This document shows positions 15,843-25,289 of a stretch of 64,000 nt of DNA, one piece after another. Numbering within the stretch: the stretch's first letter is position 1; every line of letters starts with the position of its first letter. Where the stretch lies: contig NZ_FNPH01000001.1 of the NCBI RefSeq assembly GCF_900107255.1, forward strand, positions 1 to 64,000, given 5' to 3'. The stretch comes from Micromonospora pattaloongensis (GTDB lineage: Bacteria; Actinomycetota; Actinomycetes; Mycobacteriales; Micromonosporaceae). The notes under the pieces are model-generated. The model was not told the DNA's origin, did not search any database, and saw only the letters and a program-made list of their open reading frames with translations. Position numbers and translations under genes: made by a program.

Positions 15843-17423
15843 GTGACTGCGTGGGAGCACAGGACGCGGTTCGATGTGTCGCGGGCGGCCGCGGCGGCGA
15901 CGCTGCTGGGCCTGACCGGCATCGCCTTCCGGCTCTGGCTGATCCTCACCGGCGCGCCGCCGACCAACAGCGACGAGGCGACGATGGGGCTCGCCGCGTT
16001 GCACATCTCGCAGGGGCGGGACTTCCCGATCTTCTTCTACGGCCAGCACTACATGGGCACGATCGAGGCGTACCTGGCCGCCCCGCTGGTCGCCGCGTTC
16101 GGCCCGTCGCCGCTGATGCTGCGGATCCCGACGCTGCTGCTCTACGCCGCGTTCCTCGTGCTGGCGTACCGGCTGAGCCGGCGGCTGTTCACGCCCGGTT
16201 TCGCGGTCGCCACCGTCGGGCTGCTGGCGTTCGGCGCGGACCGCACGGTCAAGAACCAGCTGATCGCGGGCGGCGGATACCCGGAGGTCAGCCCCGCGGC
16301 GGTCGCGCTCTTCCTGCTCGCCGCCGCGCTCGGGATGCGGGCCACCCGGCGGCGGCTGCCGGCCTTCGCCGCCTGGGGCGTCGTCGCTGGGCTGCTGGTC
16401 TGGAACCACTGGCTGGGGCTGCCGTACCTCGCCGCGGCCACCGCCGTGCTGATCGTCGGTTGCGCGCGCGAGCTGTGGGGCCGCGCCGGGCTGGTCACGC
16501 TCGTCGGCTTCGGGCTCGGCGCCGCGCCGCTGATCGGGCACAACCTCGTCGCGCCCCTGGCGCAGAGCTCCCCGGTGGTCTTCTTCCAGCTCAACGGGGT
16601 CACCGAGGACGCCCCGTGGCCGGACCGGCTGGTGGGGGGCTTCGTCGAGGGGCTGCCGCTGGGCACGGGGCTGTGTGCGCCGAGCCGGTGCGAGCCGTGG
16701 CAGCTCTGGTGGGGGCCGGTGTTCCTGGTGCTCGCGCTGGTCGCGGCCGGGTTCTACCTGCGGGCCGCGTCGCGGGCGGAGCGCGCCGAACGGGTCCGGC
16801 ACGCCACCGCGCTTGCGCTGGTGGTCGCCGGCGTGGTCAGCCTGATCTCGTACGCGCGCAGCCCGGCCGCCGGTCACACCCCGATCGAGAGCGCCCGCTA
16901 TCTCAGCCTGGTGCTGGTCTCCGTCCCGGCGGTGATCTGGCCGCTCTGGCGGGCGGCGACCCGACCCGGACCGGCGTGGCGGCGCGTCGCCGCCGGCGCC
17001 CCGGTCGCCGCGCTCGCGGCCACCATGGCGGCCGCCACCGTCCTGCTCGCGGCCGAGGCGCCGGCGTACGCCGAGCGGACCCGCCGGCAGGACGGGCTGG
17101 TCGCGGCGCTGGAACGGCTCGGCGTCACCCACTTCTACACCGAGTACTGGAGCTGCAACCGGGTCGCGTTCGCCACCGCCGAACGCGTCCGCTGCGCGGT
17201 CCTCGGCGACGAGCTGCAGCCGGGCCTGGACCGCTATCCGCCGCTGCGCGACGCGGTCGCCGCCGCCGCGGCGCCGGCGTACGTCGCGCCCGTGCCGTCG
17301 CCGTTCGACGCCGCCGTCGCGCGGCACCTCGCGGACGCCGGGACGCCGGTCACGGTGGACGAGGTGCCGGGCTACCGGATCTACCGTCCCGCGACCCGGG
17401 TCGCGCCCCCGCAGCTCGGCTGA
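15843..17423 (+). CDS. GT-C type membrane glycosyltransferase (PMT/ArnT-like), 526 aa
   Basis: Polytopic membrane protein with about nine to eleven hydrophobic helices. The first outer loop carries PPTNSDEATMG, where the acidic pair is the usual GT-C catalytic/metal motif of lipid-linked sugar transferases. The C-terminal 110 residues are a soluble extracytoplasmic domain. It probably moves a sugar from a polyprenyl-phosphate donor to a wall or lipid acceptor. Start uncertain: the GTG at 15843 gives the normal N-terminus, and an in-frame GTG at 15780 would overlap the TetR stop (GTGA) and add 21 residues. Confidence 0.75.
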   Translation: MTAWEHRTRFDVSRAAAAATLLGLTGIAFRLWLILTGAPPTNSDEATMGLAALHISQGRDFPIFFYGQHYMGTIEAYLAAPLVAAFGPSPLMLRIPTLLLYAAFLVLAYRLSRRLFTPGFAVATVGLLAFGADRTVKNQLIAGGGYPEVSPAAVALFLLAAALGMRATRRRLPAFAAWGVVAGLLVWNHWLGLPYLAAATAVLIVGCARELWGRAGLVTLVGFGLGAAPLIGHNLVAPLAQSSPVVFFQLNGVTEDAPWPDRLVGGFVEGLPLGTGLCAPSRCEPWQLWWGPVFLVLALVAAGFYLRAASRAERAERVRHATALALVVAGVVSLISYARSPAAGHTPIESARYLSLVLVSVPAVIWPLWRAATRPGPAWRRVAAGAPVAALAATMAAATVLLAAEAPAYAERTRRQDGLVAALERLGVTHFYTEYWSCNRVAFATAERVRCAVLGDELQPGLDRYPPLRDAVAAAAAPAYVAPVPSPFDAAVARHLADAGTPVTVDEVPGYRIYRPATRVAPPQLG

Positions 17424-17564
17424 TTTGTCAGCGGCCGGTCCGGATTCGGCCCGCGTTCGTGCCTCATGACCATGGATGGAAGGTCGTGACTGTACGGGCC
17501 TTCATCGGGGGTTCAGAATCGAGTAGGCCGTTGTCCGCATATGCACCCGGACGGGAGCAGAACA

Positions 17565-17963
17565 GTGACTGTTTCGTATTTCGAGCGGTTGGGCGGAGCG
17601 GCCGTCGTGAAGCAGGCGATCTCCCGCTTCTACGACCTGGTGCTCGCCGACGAGGAGCTGCGGCCGTACTTCGCCAAGGCCGACCTCGGGCAGCTCAAGG
17701 CGCATCAGACCGCGTTGCTGGCCCGGGTGCTCCGCGGCCCGGGGCAGCACGTTCCGCCGGATCTCGCCTCGGCCCACCGCGACCTCGGCATCACCGACGA
17801 ACAGTATGCGCGGGTCGCCCACTACCTGCTCACCGCGCTGCGCGCGCACGGCGCGACCCAGGAGATCGTCGAGGGCGTCGAGCTGACCCTGACCGCCGCG
17901 CGCCACACCATCGTCCGGCACGACCCGCTGCCACTCGGCGGCCGCGAAGAGGGTTGGAGCTAG
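17565..17963 (+). CDS. glbN: truncated haemoglobin, group I (GlbN-like), 132 aa
   Basis: 2-on-2 globin binding haem, with roles in NO detoxification or oxygen handling. It begins YFERLGGAAVV, has Tyr at position B10 (residue 23 in RFYDLVL), Leu and Gln in LKAHQ matching E7 and E11 of the mycobacterial TrHbN, and the proximal His F8 in SAHRDLGIT (residue 71). The GTG start has GGGAG upstream; an ATG at 17541 would add eight residues. The stop codon overlaps that of the convergent F420-type reductase gene by CTAG. Confidence 0.9.
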   Translation: MTVSYFERLGGAAVVKQAISRFYDLVLADEELRPYFAKADLGQLKAHQTALLARVLRGPGQHVPPDLASAHRDLGITDEQYARVAHYLLTALRAHGATQEIVEGVELTLTAARHTIVRHDPLPLGGREEGWS

Positions 17964-18595
17964 TCGCGCGCGAGCGCGAAGCCGATCTCCCCGCCGAGCG
18001 CCTGCCGGTGCCCGAGCTGCATGAGCAGTCCCGTGACCGGCTCCAGGTAACGCGCGGTGCTCAGTGGCCCCACGTCGATCGCCTCGAAGCCGAGTTCCGT
18101 GCCGAGGTCGAGCACCCGCCGCTTCGCCACCGGATCGTCGCCGGCCACCGGCAGCGACTGCCGCACGCCGCCGAGCACCGGCCGGGCGTGGTTCGGGGCC
18201 AGCACCGTGTTGAACGCCTTCACCACCCTGGCCTCGGGAAGCAGCCCGGCGACGGCCTCCGCCGCCGACGTGGTGTGCCCGATCTCCAACGCCATCAGGT
18301 CCTCGGTCAGCGGGTTGCTCACGTCGACGACGGTCTTGCCGGCGACCGCGCCGACGACGTCGCTGTTGAGCGCCGCCTCCATCGCCGTGAACGGGACGGC
18401 GAGGATGACGACGTCGCCGTAGGACGCCGCCTTGACCGCCGTGGTCGCGGTCGCGCCGGCGGCGGCCGCGGCACTCGCCAGCCGGGGGGACTCCGTGCTG
18501 GAGGCCGCGATCGCCACCGAGTGACCGAGTTCGTTCAGGCGGCGGGCCAGGACGGATCCGACGTTGCCGGCCCCGATGATGCCGATGTTCATCAA
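17960..18595 (-). CDS. NADPH-dependent F420 reductase-type oxidoreductase, 211 aa
   Basis: Rossmann-fold protein of the F420H2:NADP+ oxidoreductase (F420_oxidored) family. It has the dinucleotide motif GIIGAGNVGS at residues 5-14, SNPLTED and KAFNTVLAPNHA. It may transfer hydride between NADPH and coenzyme F420, which Micromonosporaceae make, though many homologues act as NADP-dependent reductases on other substrates. Two adjacent ATG codons (18595 and 18592) are possible starts. It converges with the truncated haemoglobin, sharing CTAG. Confidence 0.82.
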   Translation of the reverse strand: MMNIGIIGAGNVGSVLARRLNELGHSVAIAASSTESPRLASAAAAAGATATTAVKAASYGDVVILAVPFTAMEAALNSDVVGAVAGKTVVDVSNPLTEDLMALEIGHTTSAAEAVAGLLPEARVVKAFNTVLAPNHARPVLGGVRQSLPVAGDDPVAKRRVLDLGTELGFEAIDVGPLSTARYLEPVTGLLMQLGHRQALGGEIGFALARD

Positions 18596-18678
18596 TAAGT
18601 CCTTCCGGTCGTCTGCGCTCCGCGCGGGTACCCCGCCAGCCCGCCCGGAAACGGTCGCCCGACCCCCGGCCCGAACGT

Positions 18679-19983
18679 TCAGCGGGCGGTGCGCACCAAC
18701 TCCGGCGCGTCGTTGTCCAGCGGCACCGCGTGCGCCGGGAGCAGCCCGAGCTGCACGCCCTGCCGGGGCAGCACCGCGTCGAGCAGCCAGTCGACCGCGA
18801 CCCGCACGCGGTTGCCCGGCATCGACAGCAGGTGGTAGCCGCGGGTGACCAGCTTGGCCGCCGGCCCGGAGAGGTTGACGTCGAACGGATTCGCCGCCGC
18901 GTCCTTCCCGCCGAGATCCACCGCGAAGCCGAGCTCCCGATGCCGGTACGGACGCCGCGTCCCCTGCCCGTACGACGCCGCGATGTTGTACGCGACCAGT
19001 TTCCCGTGCCGCACCGCGTGCTGCGCGGTCATCGGGGTGAACTCGCCCGGGCGGGTGGAGTCGGGCACCGCGGCCGCATCGCCGCAGGCGAAGACGTCGG
19101 GATGACCGGGCACCGTCAGGTACTCGTCAACGAGCAGGCGACCCTTGACGGTCTTCAGCCCCAGGTCCGCGACGATCGGGTCCGGCCGGACCCCGACGCA
19201 CCAGATCAGCGACCGCGTCGGCACCGTCTGGCCGTCGGTGAGCACCACCCCGTCCTTGCGCACCTCGGTGACCGAGGTTCCCATCCGGACGTCCACACCG
19301 CGTCCGCGCAGCACGCGGTCGGCGGTCTCCGACATCCGCGGGTCGAGCTCCGGCAGCACGCGCTGCGCGATGTCGAGCAGCAGCCACCGTGGACGCTCGC
19401 CGTCGAGCCGCGGATGACGGCGCGCCAACTCGTCGGTGTAGAGCACGCCGTGCGCGGCGACCTCCGTGCCGGTGTAACCCGCGCCCACCACCACGAACGT
19501 GCAGCGGGCGGCGCGGTCGACGAGGTCGTCGGTCGCGTCGGCCAGCTCGATCTGCCGGGTGACGTGGTCCCGCAGGAAGAGTGCCTCGGGCAGGCCGCGG
19601 AAGCCGTGCGCGTGCTCGGTGGCGCCCGGGATCGGCAGCAGCTTGTTCACGCTCCCCGCCGCGAGCACCAGGCGGTTGTAGTCGAGCTCGCCCGGGTTGC
19701 CCTCCGGGTCGACGTAGCGCACGCGTCGCGCGTTCAGGTCGACCGCGTTCACCTCGCCGAGCACGAGGCGGACGCCGGGAAGGGTGTCGGGCAGCGCCAC
19801 GGTAACCCGCCGGGGTTCCAGCACGCCCGCGGCGACCTCGGGAAGCAGCGGCACGTAGAGGAAGTAGTCGGTCGGGTTGATCAGCACGATCTCGGCGGCG
19901 CCGCGGGCGAGCCGGGAGAGCGTACGGGCGGTCTGGTAGCCGGCGAAGCCGGCGCCCACGATGACCACGCGGGGTGGGCTCAT
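18679..19983 (-). CDS. ndh: type II NADH dehydrogenase, 434 aa
   Basis: Single-subunit, non-proton-pumping NADH:quinone oxidoreductase. The FAD-binding GAGFAGYQTA lies at residues 10-19 and the NADH-binding VVVGAGYTGTEVAA in the middle. The FAD-contact FACGDAAAVPD and quinone-side TAQHAVRHGKLVAYNI follow. The hydrophobic C-terminus attaches it to the membrane face. The ATG at 19983 has GGAGG at good spacing; the frame remains open upstream without a better start. It is preceded on the same strand by a CBS-domain gene, suggesting control by energy or redox state. Confidence 0.9.
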   Translation of the reverse strand: MSPPRVVIVGAGFAGYQTARTLSRLARGAAEIVLINPTDYFLYVPLLPEVAAGVLEPRRVTVALPDTLPGVRLVLGEVNAVDLNARRVRYVDPEGNPGELDYNRLVLAAGSVNKLLPIPGATEHAHGFRGLPEALFLRDHVTRQIELADATDDLVDRAARCTFVVVGAGYTGTEVAAHGVLYTDELARRHPRLDGERPRWLLLDIAQRVLPELDPRMSETADRVLRGRGVDVRMGTSVTEVRKDGVVLTDGQTVPTRSLIWCVGVRPDPIVADLGLKTVKGRLLVDEYLTVPGHPDVFACGDAAAVPDSTRPGEFTPMTAQHAVRHGKLVAYNIAASYGQGTRRPYRHRELGFAVDLGGKDAAANPFDVNLSGPAAKLVTRGYHLLSMPGNRVRVAVDWLLDAVLPRQGVQLGLLPAHAVPLDNDAPELVRTAR

Positions 19984-20114
19984 CTCGCCTCCGATCGGAT
20001 GGCAGTGGGTGGTGGGTGCCGTGCTCCGCGGACCGCCGACGGCGGTCGCGACCCGGCAGGGACACGGACCGACACCCACCACTGTGTACGGTCGTACGAC
20101 CGCGCGGCCGGCGG

Positions 20115-20531
20115 TCAGTTGTTCGGTTCGTCGGTGCTGATGTCCGCCAGCACCGAGTCGGGCTCCCACTCGACGGCGAGGTCACCGATCGAGACGACGC
20201 CCACCAGCCGGCCGTCATCCACTACCGGCAGCCGTCGGACGGAGTAGGTCCGCATGAGTTCGGCTGCCGCCACCGCATCGTCCTGCGGTGACACCATCAC
20301 CACATCCTCGGTGAGGATCTGGTTGAGCGTGGTGGCGCGGGGGTCCATCTCGGCGGCGACGGCCCGGACCGCGATGTCGCGGTCGGTCAGGATGCCACGG
20401 ACCTCGCCACCGTTGGTCACGATGATGTCCCCGATGTCCGCGTCACGCATCTGTCGTGCCGCGTCGCACAAGCTGCTCCCCGCGTCCATCGTCATGGGTC
20501 GGGCCGTCATGAACTCTCCGACGGTCGTCAT
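20115..20531 (-). CDS. tandem CBS domain protein, 138 aa
   Basis: Two CBS motifs fill the protein: TARPMTMDAGSSLCDAARQM to GILTDRDIAVRA, and MVSPQDDAVAAAELMRTYSV to VGVVSIGDLA. A stand-alone CBS pair normally binds adenine nucleotides such as ATP, AMP or NAD and signals cell energy state. It lies 130 nt upstream of ndh on the same strand; no partner enzyme domain is fused. Actinobacterial homologues are linked to hypoxia-type regulons, though nothing in this sequence proves that. Confidence 0.88.
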   Translation of the reverse strand: MTTVGEFMTARPMTMDAGSSLCDAARQMRDADIGDIIVTNGGEVRGILTDRDIAVRAVAAEMDPRATTLNQILTEDVVMVSPQDDAVAAAELMRTYSVRRLPVVDDGRLVGVVSIGDLAVEWEPDSVLADISTDEPNN

Positions 20532-20592
20532 CGGTGTGCTCCTCTCGTGTGGGCGCCGGATTTCGGGTACCCCCGGTCCTCGCCGAGTAACG

Positions 20593-20626
20593 CCGCGCGC
20601 GGGCCGGTGGACCGGCCCGCGCGCGG
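20593..20626 (-). terminator. hairpin terminator downstream of pobA
   Basis: CCGCGCGCGGGCCGG (20593-20607) pairs perfectly with 20612-20626 around a TGGA loop, giving a 15-bp stem 24 nt past the pobA stop. No U-tract follows, as is usual in high-GC actinobacteria. Confidence 0.7.
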
Positions 20627-20649
20627 GTGGACGGAGGAGAACGGCACGC

Positions 20650-21822
20650 TCAGTCGAAGGGCAGCCCGACGTAGTTCTCGGCGAGGCTGGTGGCGGCGGC
20701 CGGCGACGTCGCGGTGTAGCGCAGCTGCGACAGTTGGATCTGGTGCTGGAACGCGTCGGCGTCCGGGAACCGGTGCAGCATGGACGTCATCCACCAGGAG
20801 AAGTGCTGGGCGCGCCAGATGCGGCGCAGGCACGCCTGCCCGTACCCGTCGATCGGCTCCGTACGACCCTCCCGCAACCACGCGGTCAGCGCCCGGGACA
20901 GGTGCCGCACGTCGGCGATCGCGAGGTTCATGCCCTTAGCGCCGGTGGGCGGCACGATGTGCGCGGCGTCCCCGGCGAGGAAGAGCCGGCCGTGCCGCAT
21001 CGGCTCGACCACGAAGCTGCGCATCGGCGTGATGCTCTTCTCCAGCAGCGGCCCCTCGGTCAGCGCGAACCCGTCGGCGGCCAGCCGGACGTGCAGCTCG
21101 TCCCAGATCCGCGCGTCCGACCAGTCCTCGATCCGCTCGTCCGGCGGGACCTGGAGGTAGAGGCGGGTGACCTGCGGGGAGCGCATGCTGTGCAGCGCGA
21201 AGCCGTGCTCGTGGTAGCAGTAGATCAGCTCGTCGTGCGAGGGCGGGGTCTCGGCGAGGATGCCGAGCCAGGCGAACGGGTAGCTCCGCTCGTACGTGGT
21301 CAGCACGCCCGCCGGGATCGAGCCGCGGCTCACCCCGCGGAACCCGTCGCAGCCGGCGACCGCGTCGCAGCGCAGCTCCTGCCGCACCCCGTCGGCGTCC
21401 CGGAACGTCACGCGCGGCGCGTCCGAGTCGAGGTCGTGCAGCGCCACGTCGGTGACCTCGAAGCGCAGGTCGCCTCCGGCCGCGGTGCGGGCGGCGATCA
21501 GGTCCTTCACCACCTCCTGCTGCCCGTACACGGTGATGGAGCGGCCGGTCAGCGCCGCGAAGTCGATCCGGTGGTCCGCGCCGTCGAAGCGCAGCGAGAT
21601 CCCCTCGTGCGGCAGGCCCTCCCGGTCCATCCGCTCGCCCAGGCCGACCTCGCGCAGCAGCTCCACCGTCGGCTGCTCCAGCACGCCCGCCCGGATGCGC
21701 CGCTCCACGTACTCCCGGCTCCGCGTCTCGAGCACGACGGAGTCGATGCCGGACATCGCCAGGAGATGGGAGAGGAGCAGGCCGGCGGGCCCCGCGCCGA
21801 CGATCACGACCTGGGTACGCAC
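20650..21822 (-). CDS. pobA: 4-hydroxybenzoate 3-monooxygenase, 390 aa
   Basis: FAD-dependent hydroxylase converting 4-hydroxybenzoate to protocatechuate with NAD(P)H and O2. It has FAD-binding GAGPAG (residues 9-14), RAGVLEQPTVELL near the substrate side, the DG motif in AGCDGFRGVSR, and the GD motif LAGDAAHIVPPTGAKG that closes the FAD site. The C-terminal region with WMTSMLH and LAENYVGLPFD is typical of PobA. The divergent IclR-family gene and the CTTCCG-N5-CGGAAG palindrome between them indicate substrate-responsive control. The downstream protocatechuate (pca) genes are not in this window. Confidence 0.93.
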   Translation of the reverse strand: MRTQVVIVGAGPAGLLLSHLLAMSGIDSVVLETRSREYVERRIRAGVLEQPTVELLREVGLGERMDREGLPHEGISLRFDGADHRIDFAALTGRSITVYGQQEVVKDLIAARTAAGGDLRFEVTDVALHDLDSDAPRVTFRDADGVRQELRCDAVAGCDGFRGVSRGSIPAGVLTTYERSYPFAWLGILAETPPSHDELIYCYHEHGFALHSMRSPQVTRLYLQVPPDERIEDWSDARIWDELHVRLAADGFALTEGPLLEKSITPMRSFVVEPMRHGRLFLAGDAAHIVPPTGAKGMNLAIADVRHLSRALTAWLREGRTEPIDGYGQACLRRIWRAQHFSWWMTSMLHRFPDADAFQHQIQLSQLRYTATSPAAATSLAENYVGLPFD

Positions 21823-21896
21823 AACGCCTCCGGGTAGTCACAGGAGTGGAATCTGACGGTGATCATGTGGCACGGAGCACGCCACGTCAGCGGCCT

Positions 21897-21913
21897 CTTC
21901 CGTTGAGCGGAAG
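21897..21913. promoter_or_regulatory. putative IclR/PobR operator
   Basis: CTTCCG-TTGAG-CGGAAG is a perfect 6-bp inverted repeat with a 5-nt centre in the 115-nt gap between pobA and the IclR-type regulator. Its spacing and TTCCG/CGGAA arms fit IclR-family sites. It lies 25 nt before the regulator's start, so autoregulation is likely. Confidence 0.55.
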
Positions 21914-21937
21914 GCAACCTGAGGGCACGATCGGAAA

Positions 21938-22690
21938 ATGCCGCACTCCCCGTCGGGCGAAACCGTCACAAGCCGCGCACTGCGGGTGCTCGCGACGTTC
22001 TCCGCGCAACGCCGCGAGCTGACCCTCTCCGATCTCGCCCGGCTCACCGGACTGCCGCTCACCACCACCCACCGGCTCGTCGGCGAGCTCGCCACCTGGG
22101 GCGCGCTGGAGCGCGACGAACAGGGGCTGTACCGGATCGGCCTCCGGCTCTGGGAGATCGCCGCGCTCGCCCCGCGCAGCGTCGGGCTGCGCGAGGCGGC
22201 GCTGCCGTTCCTGGAGGACCTGTACGAGGCGACGCACGAGAACGTGCACCTCGCCGTCCGGGACGGCGACGAGGCCCTGTACGTGGAGCGCATCTCGGGA
22301 CGGCACGCGGTGAGCGTCGTCTCGCGGGTCGGCGGACGACTGCCGCTGCACGCCACCGGCGTCGGGCTCGTGCTGCTCGCGTACGCCGACGTGGAGGTGC
22401 AGGAGCGGGTGATGGCGGGGCCGCTGCGGCGGTTCACCGACCGGACGGTGACGTCACCGCCGGAGCTGCGCCGACTGCTGGCCGAGGTGCGGCGGACCCG
22501 GACCGCCATCAGCCCCGGCTACCTGGAGAACAACGCGCTCTCGGTCGCGGCGCCGGTGTGGGGGCCCGCCGGCGACGTCGTCGCCGCGCTGTCGATCGTC
22601 GTACCGATCTCGCGGGCGCCGGGGCCCTTCCTGCCGGCCGTCACCGCCGCCGCCCGCGGCGTCTCCCGCGCCCTCGGCGCCCGCCTGTAG
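21938..22690 (+). CDS. IclR family regulator of pobA, 250 aa
   Basis: N-terminal winged HTH (about 10-70, LTLSDLARLTGLPLTTTHRL) and a C-terminal GAF-like effector domain with HENVHLAVRDGDEALYVE and LPLHATGVGLVLLA, as in PobR/PcaR members. Divergent from pobA, so it probably senses 4-hydroxybenzoate or protocatechuate. Whether it activates or represses cannot be read from sequence. Converges with asd across a hairpin terminator. Confidence 0.88.
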   Translation: MPHSPSGETVTSRALRVLATFSAQRRELTLSDLARLTGLPLTTTHRLVGELATWGALERDEQGLYRIGLRLWEIAALAPRSVGLREAALPFLEDLYEATHENVHLAVRDGDEALYVERISGRHAVSVVSRVGGRLPLHATGVGLVLLAYADVEVQERVMAGPLRRFTDRTVTSPPELRRLLAEVRRTRTAISPGYLENNALSVAAPVWGPAGDVVAALSIVVPISRAPGPFLPAVTAAARGVSRALGARL

Positions 22691-22695
22691 CGACA

Positions 22696-22734
22696 GGGCC
22701 CCTTCGCGCCGCGTCACGCGCCGCCAAGGGGCCC
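22696..22734. terminator. bidirectional terminator between the IclR gene and asd
   Basis: GGGCCCCTT (22696-22704) pairs with AAGGGGCCC (22726-22734) around a 21-nt loop that contains further GCG/CGC pairing. The hairpin lies between two convergent genes, 5 nt past the IclR stop and 12 nt past the asd stop. Confidence 0.65.
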
Positions 22735-22746
22735 CTTGCGCACACG

Positions 22747-23784
<1,038 letters not shown>

Positions 23785-23916
23785 CTACCGACGAAACGGC
23801 CCTGATCAGGAATCAAATCCCGCGTTGTGGCCGGTACCGCCCCGGCGACCCCGCACCCCCCGTCGATCTTGCTGCGACCGTCGCTGAACCCGGCAAAGTT
23901 TCCGCCGAGCCGCGTG

Positions 23917-23939
23917 CGACGGCGACGACGACGCCGTCG
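23917..23939 (-). terminator. hairpin downstream of the M16 operon
   Basis: CGACGGCG (23917-23924) pairs with CGCCGTCG (23932-23939) around ACGACGA, 3 nt past the stop of the second M16 gene. It is a short, GC-rich hairpin without a U-tract. Confidence 0.5.
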
Positions 23940-23942
23940 GGC

Positions 23943-25289
23943 TCAGAACGTGGCGGTCACCACATCGCCGAGCCCGGTCGCGGCGAGCTCGTCGCGGATC
24001 ACCGCGGCGTCCCCCTCGACCACCAGGGTCAGCCCCTCCGGGTGCAGGTGCGCCGCCGCCGCGGCGGAGACGTCGTCGACGGAGGCGGCGAGCAGCTCCC
24101 CGCGCAGCCGGGCGTGGTAGTCGTCGGGGAGCCCGTACACGACCAGCGTGGCGAGCGCGCCGGCGACGGCGCGCGGCGTTTGCAGCTCCACGGAGAGCTG
24201 CCCGGCCCGCCAGGAGCGCGCCACCTCCAGCTCCGGCTCGGTCACCCCGGCGGACTGGGTGCGGGCGATCTCCGCCACCGCGTCGACCAGCGCCGGCGCG
24301 GTGACGGCGGTCTGGACGTTCGAGCTGACCACGAACCGGCCGAACCGGCGGGACAGCCCGAAATCGGACCGGATGCCGTACGTGTAGCCACGCACCTCGC
24401 GGATCAGGTGGTTGAGCCGGGACGTGAACGCGCCGCCGAGCACCGTCGAGGCCAGCGACATCGGCACGTAGTCGGGGTGCGCCCGGTGCGGCGCCGGGTG
24501 GCCCAACCGCAGCGTGGACTGCACGGAGCCGGGGCGGTCCACCAGGATGATCCGGCGTTCGGCCCGGGTCGGCACCGCCAGCGGCGGGCCGGCATCGGCC
24601 GGCTCGGCCCGGGTGTCGGCGAACGCGGTGGCGCCCAGCACGTCCAGGTCCAGCCGCTCCAGATCACCGACGACCAGCAGCGTTCCGGCGCGGGTGAGCC
24701 AGCCGCGGTGGAAGTCGACCACGTCCTCGACGGTCACCGCCTGCACCGAGTCGGGGTCGCCGTCCATCGGCCGCCCCGCCCGCTGATCCACGCCGAACAG
24801 GTCGGCGCGCAGCGCGGCGTCGGCGCGCGGGCCGGGGTTCGCCCAGTACATCCGCAGCGACGTCACCTCGTCGTCGCGGACCCGCGTGACATCCGCGGGG
24901 TCCAGCCGCGGCGTCCGGACCGCCTCGGCGAGCAGCTCCACGGCGAGCGGAAGGCGTTCAACCGGCACCTGCACGCCGACCCGGAACGAGTCCCAGTCGA
25001 CCGCCATGGACAGCTCGGTGCCGAGCCCCTCCAACGCCAGCGCGTACGCGGTCGAGTCCCGCGCCGCGGTCCCCTCCTCCAGGGCCTTGGCGACCACGCC
25101 GGCCAGCCCTTCCCGCCCCGCCGGCTCGCGCAGCGCGCCGGCGTCGAGCAGCAGCGTCGCGACCGCGAGCTGGTGGCCGGGGACATGCGCCGCGACGATG
25201 TTCCCGCCGGCGACGGAGCGCCGGACCACGGCGGGGAAACGGTACGGGCGGGCCTCGCCGGTCGCGGGCCGCTGCGCTGTCAGGGTCAC
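23943..25289 (-). CDS. M16 family peptidase-like protein lacking the zinc motif, 448 aa
   Basis: Two-lobed M16 (pitrilysin/MPP) fold. At the place where active M16 enzymes carry HxxEH the sequence reads EGLAGVVAKALEEGT, so it should not bind catalytic zinc. The C-terminal half has the M16C landmark FTSRLNHLIREVRGYTYGI. The GTG start overlaps the stop of the active M16 gene (GTGA). The pair is therefore likely an alpha/beta heterodimer, as in mitochondrial processing peptidase and bacterial two-gene M16B enzymes, with this subunit shaping the cleft. Confidence 0.85.
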   Translation of the reverse strand: MTLTAQRPATGEARPYRFPAVVRRSVAGGNIVAAHVPGHQLAVATLLLDAGALREPAGREGLAGVVAKALEEGTAARDSTAYALALEGLGTELSMAVDWDSFRVGVQVPVERLPLAVELLAEAVRTPRLDPADVTRVRDDEVTSLRMYWANPGPRADAALRADLFGVDQRAGRPMDGDPDSVQAVTVEDVVDFHRGWLTRAGTLLVVGDLERLDLDVLGATAFADTRAEPADAGPPLAVPTRAERRIILVDRPGSVQSTLRLGHPAPHRAHPDYVPMSLASTVLGGAFTSRLNHLIREVRGYTYGIRSDFGLSRRFGRFVVSSNVQTAVTAPALVDAVAEIARTQSAGVTEPELEVARSWRAGQLSVELQTPRAVAGALATLVVYGLPDDYHARLRGELLAASVDDVSAAAAAHLHPEGLTLVVEGDAAVIRDELAATGLGDVVTATF

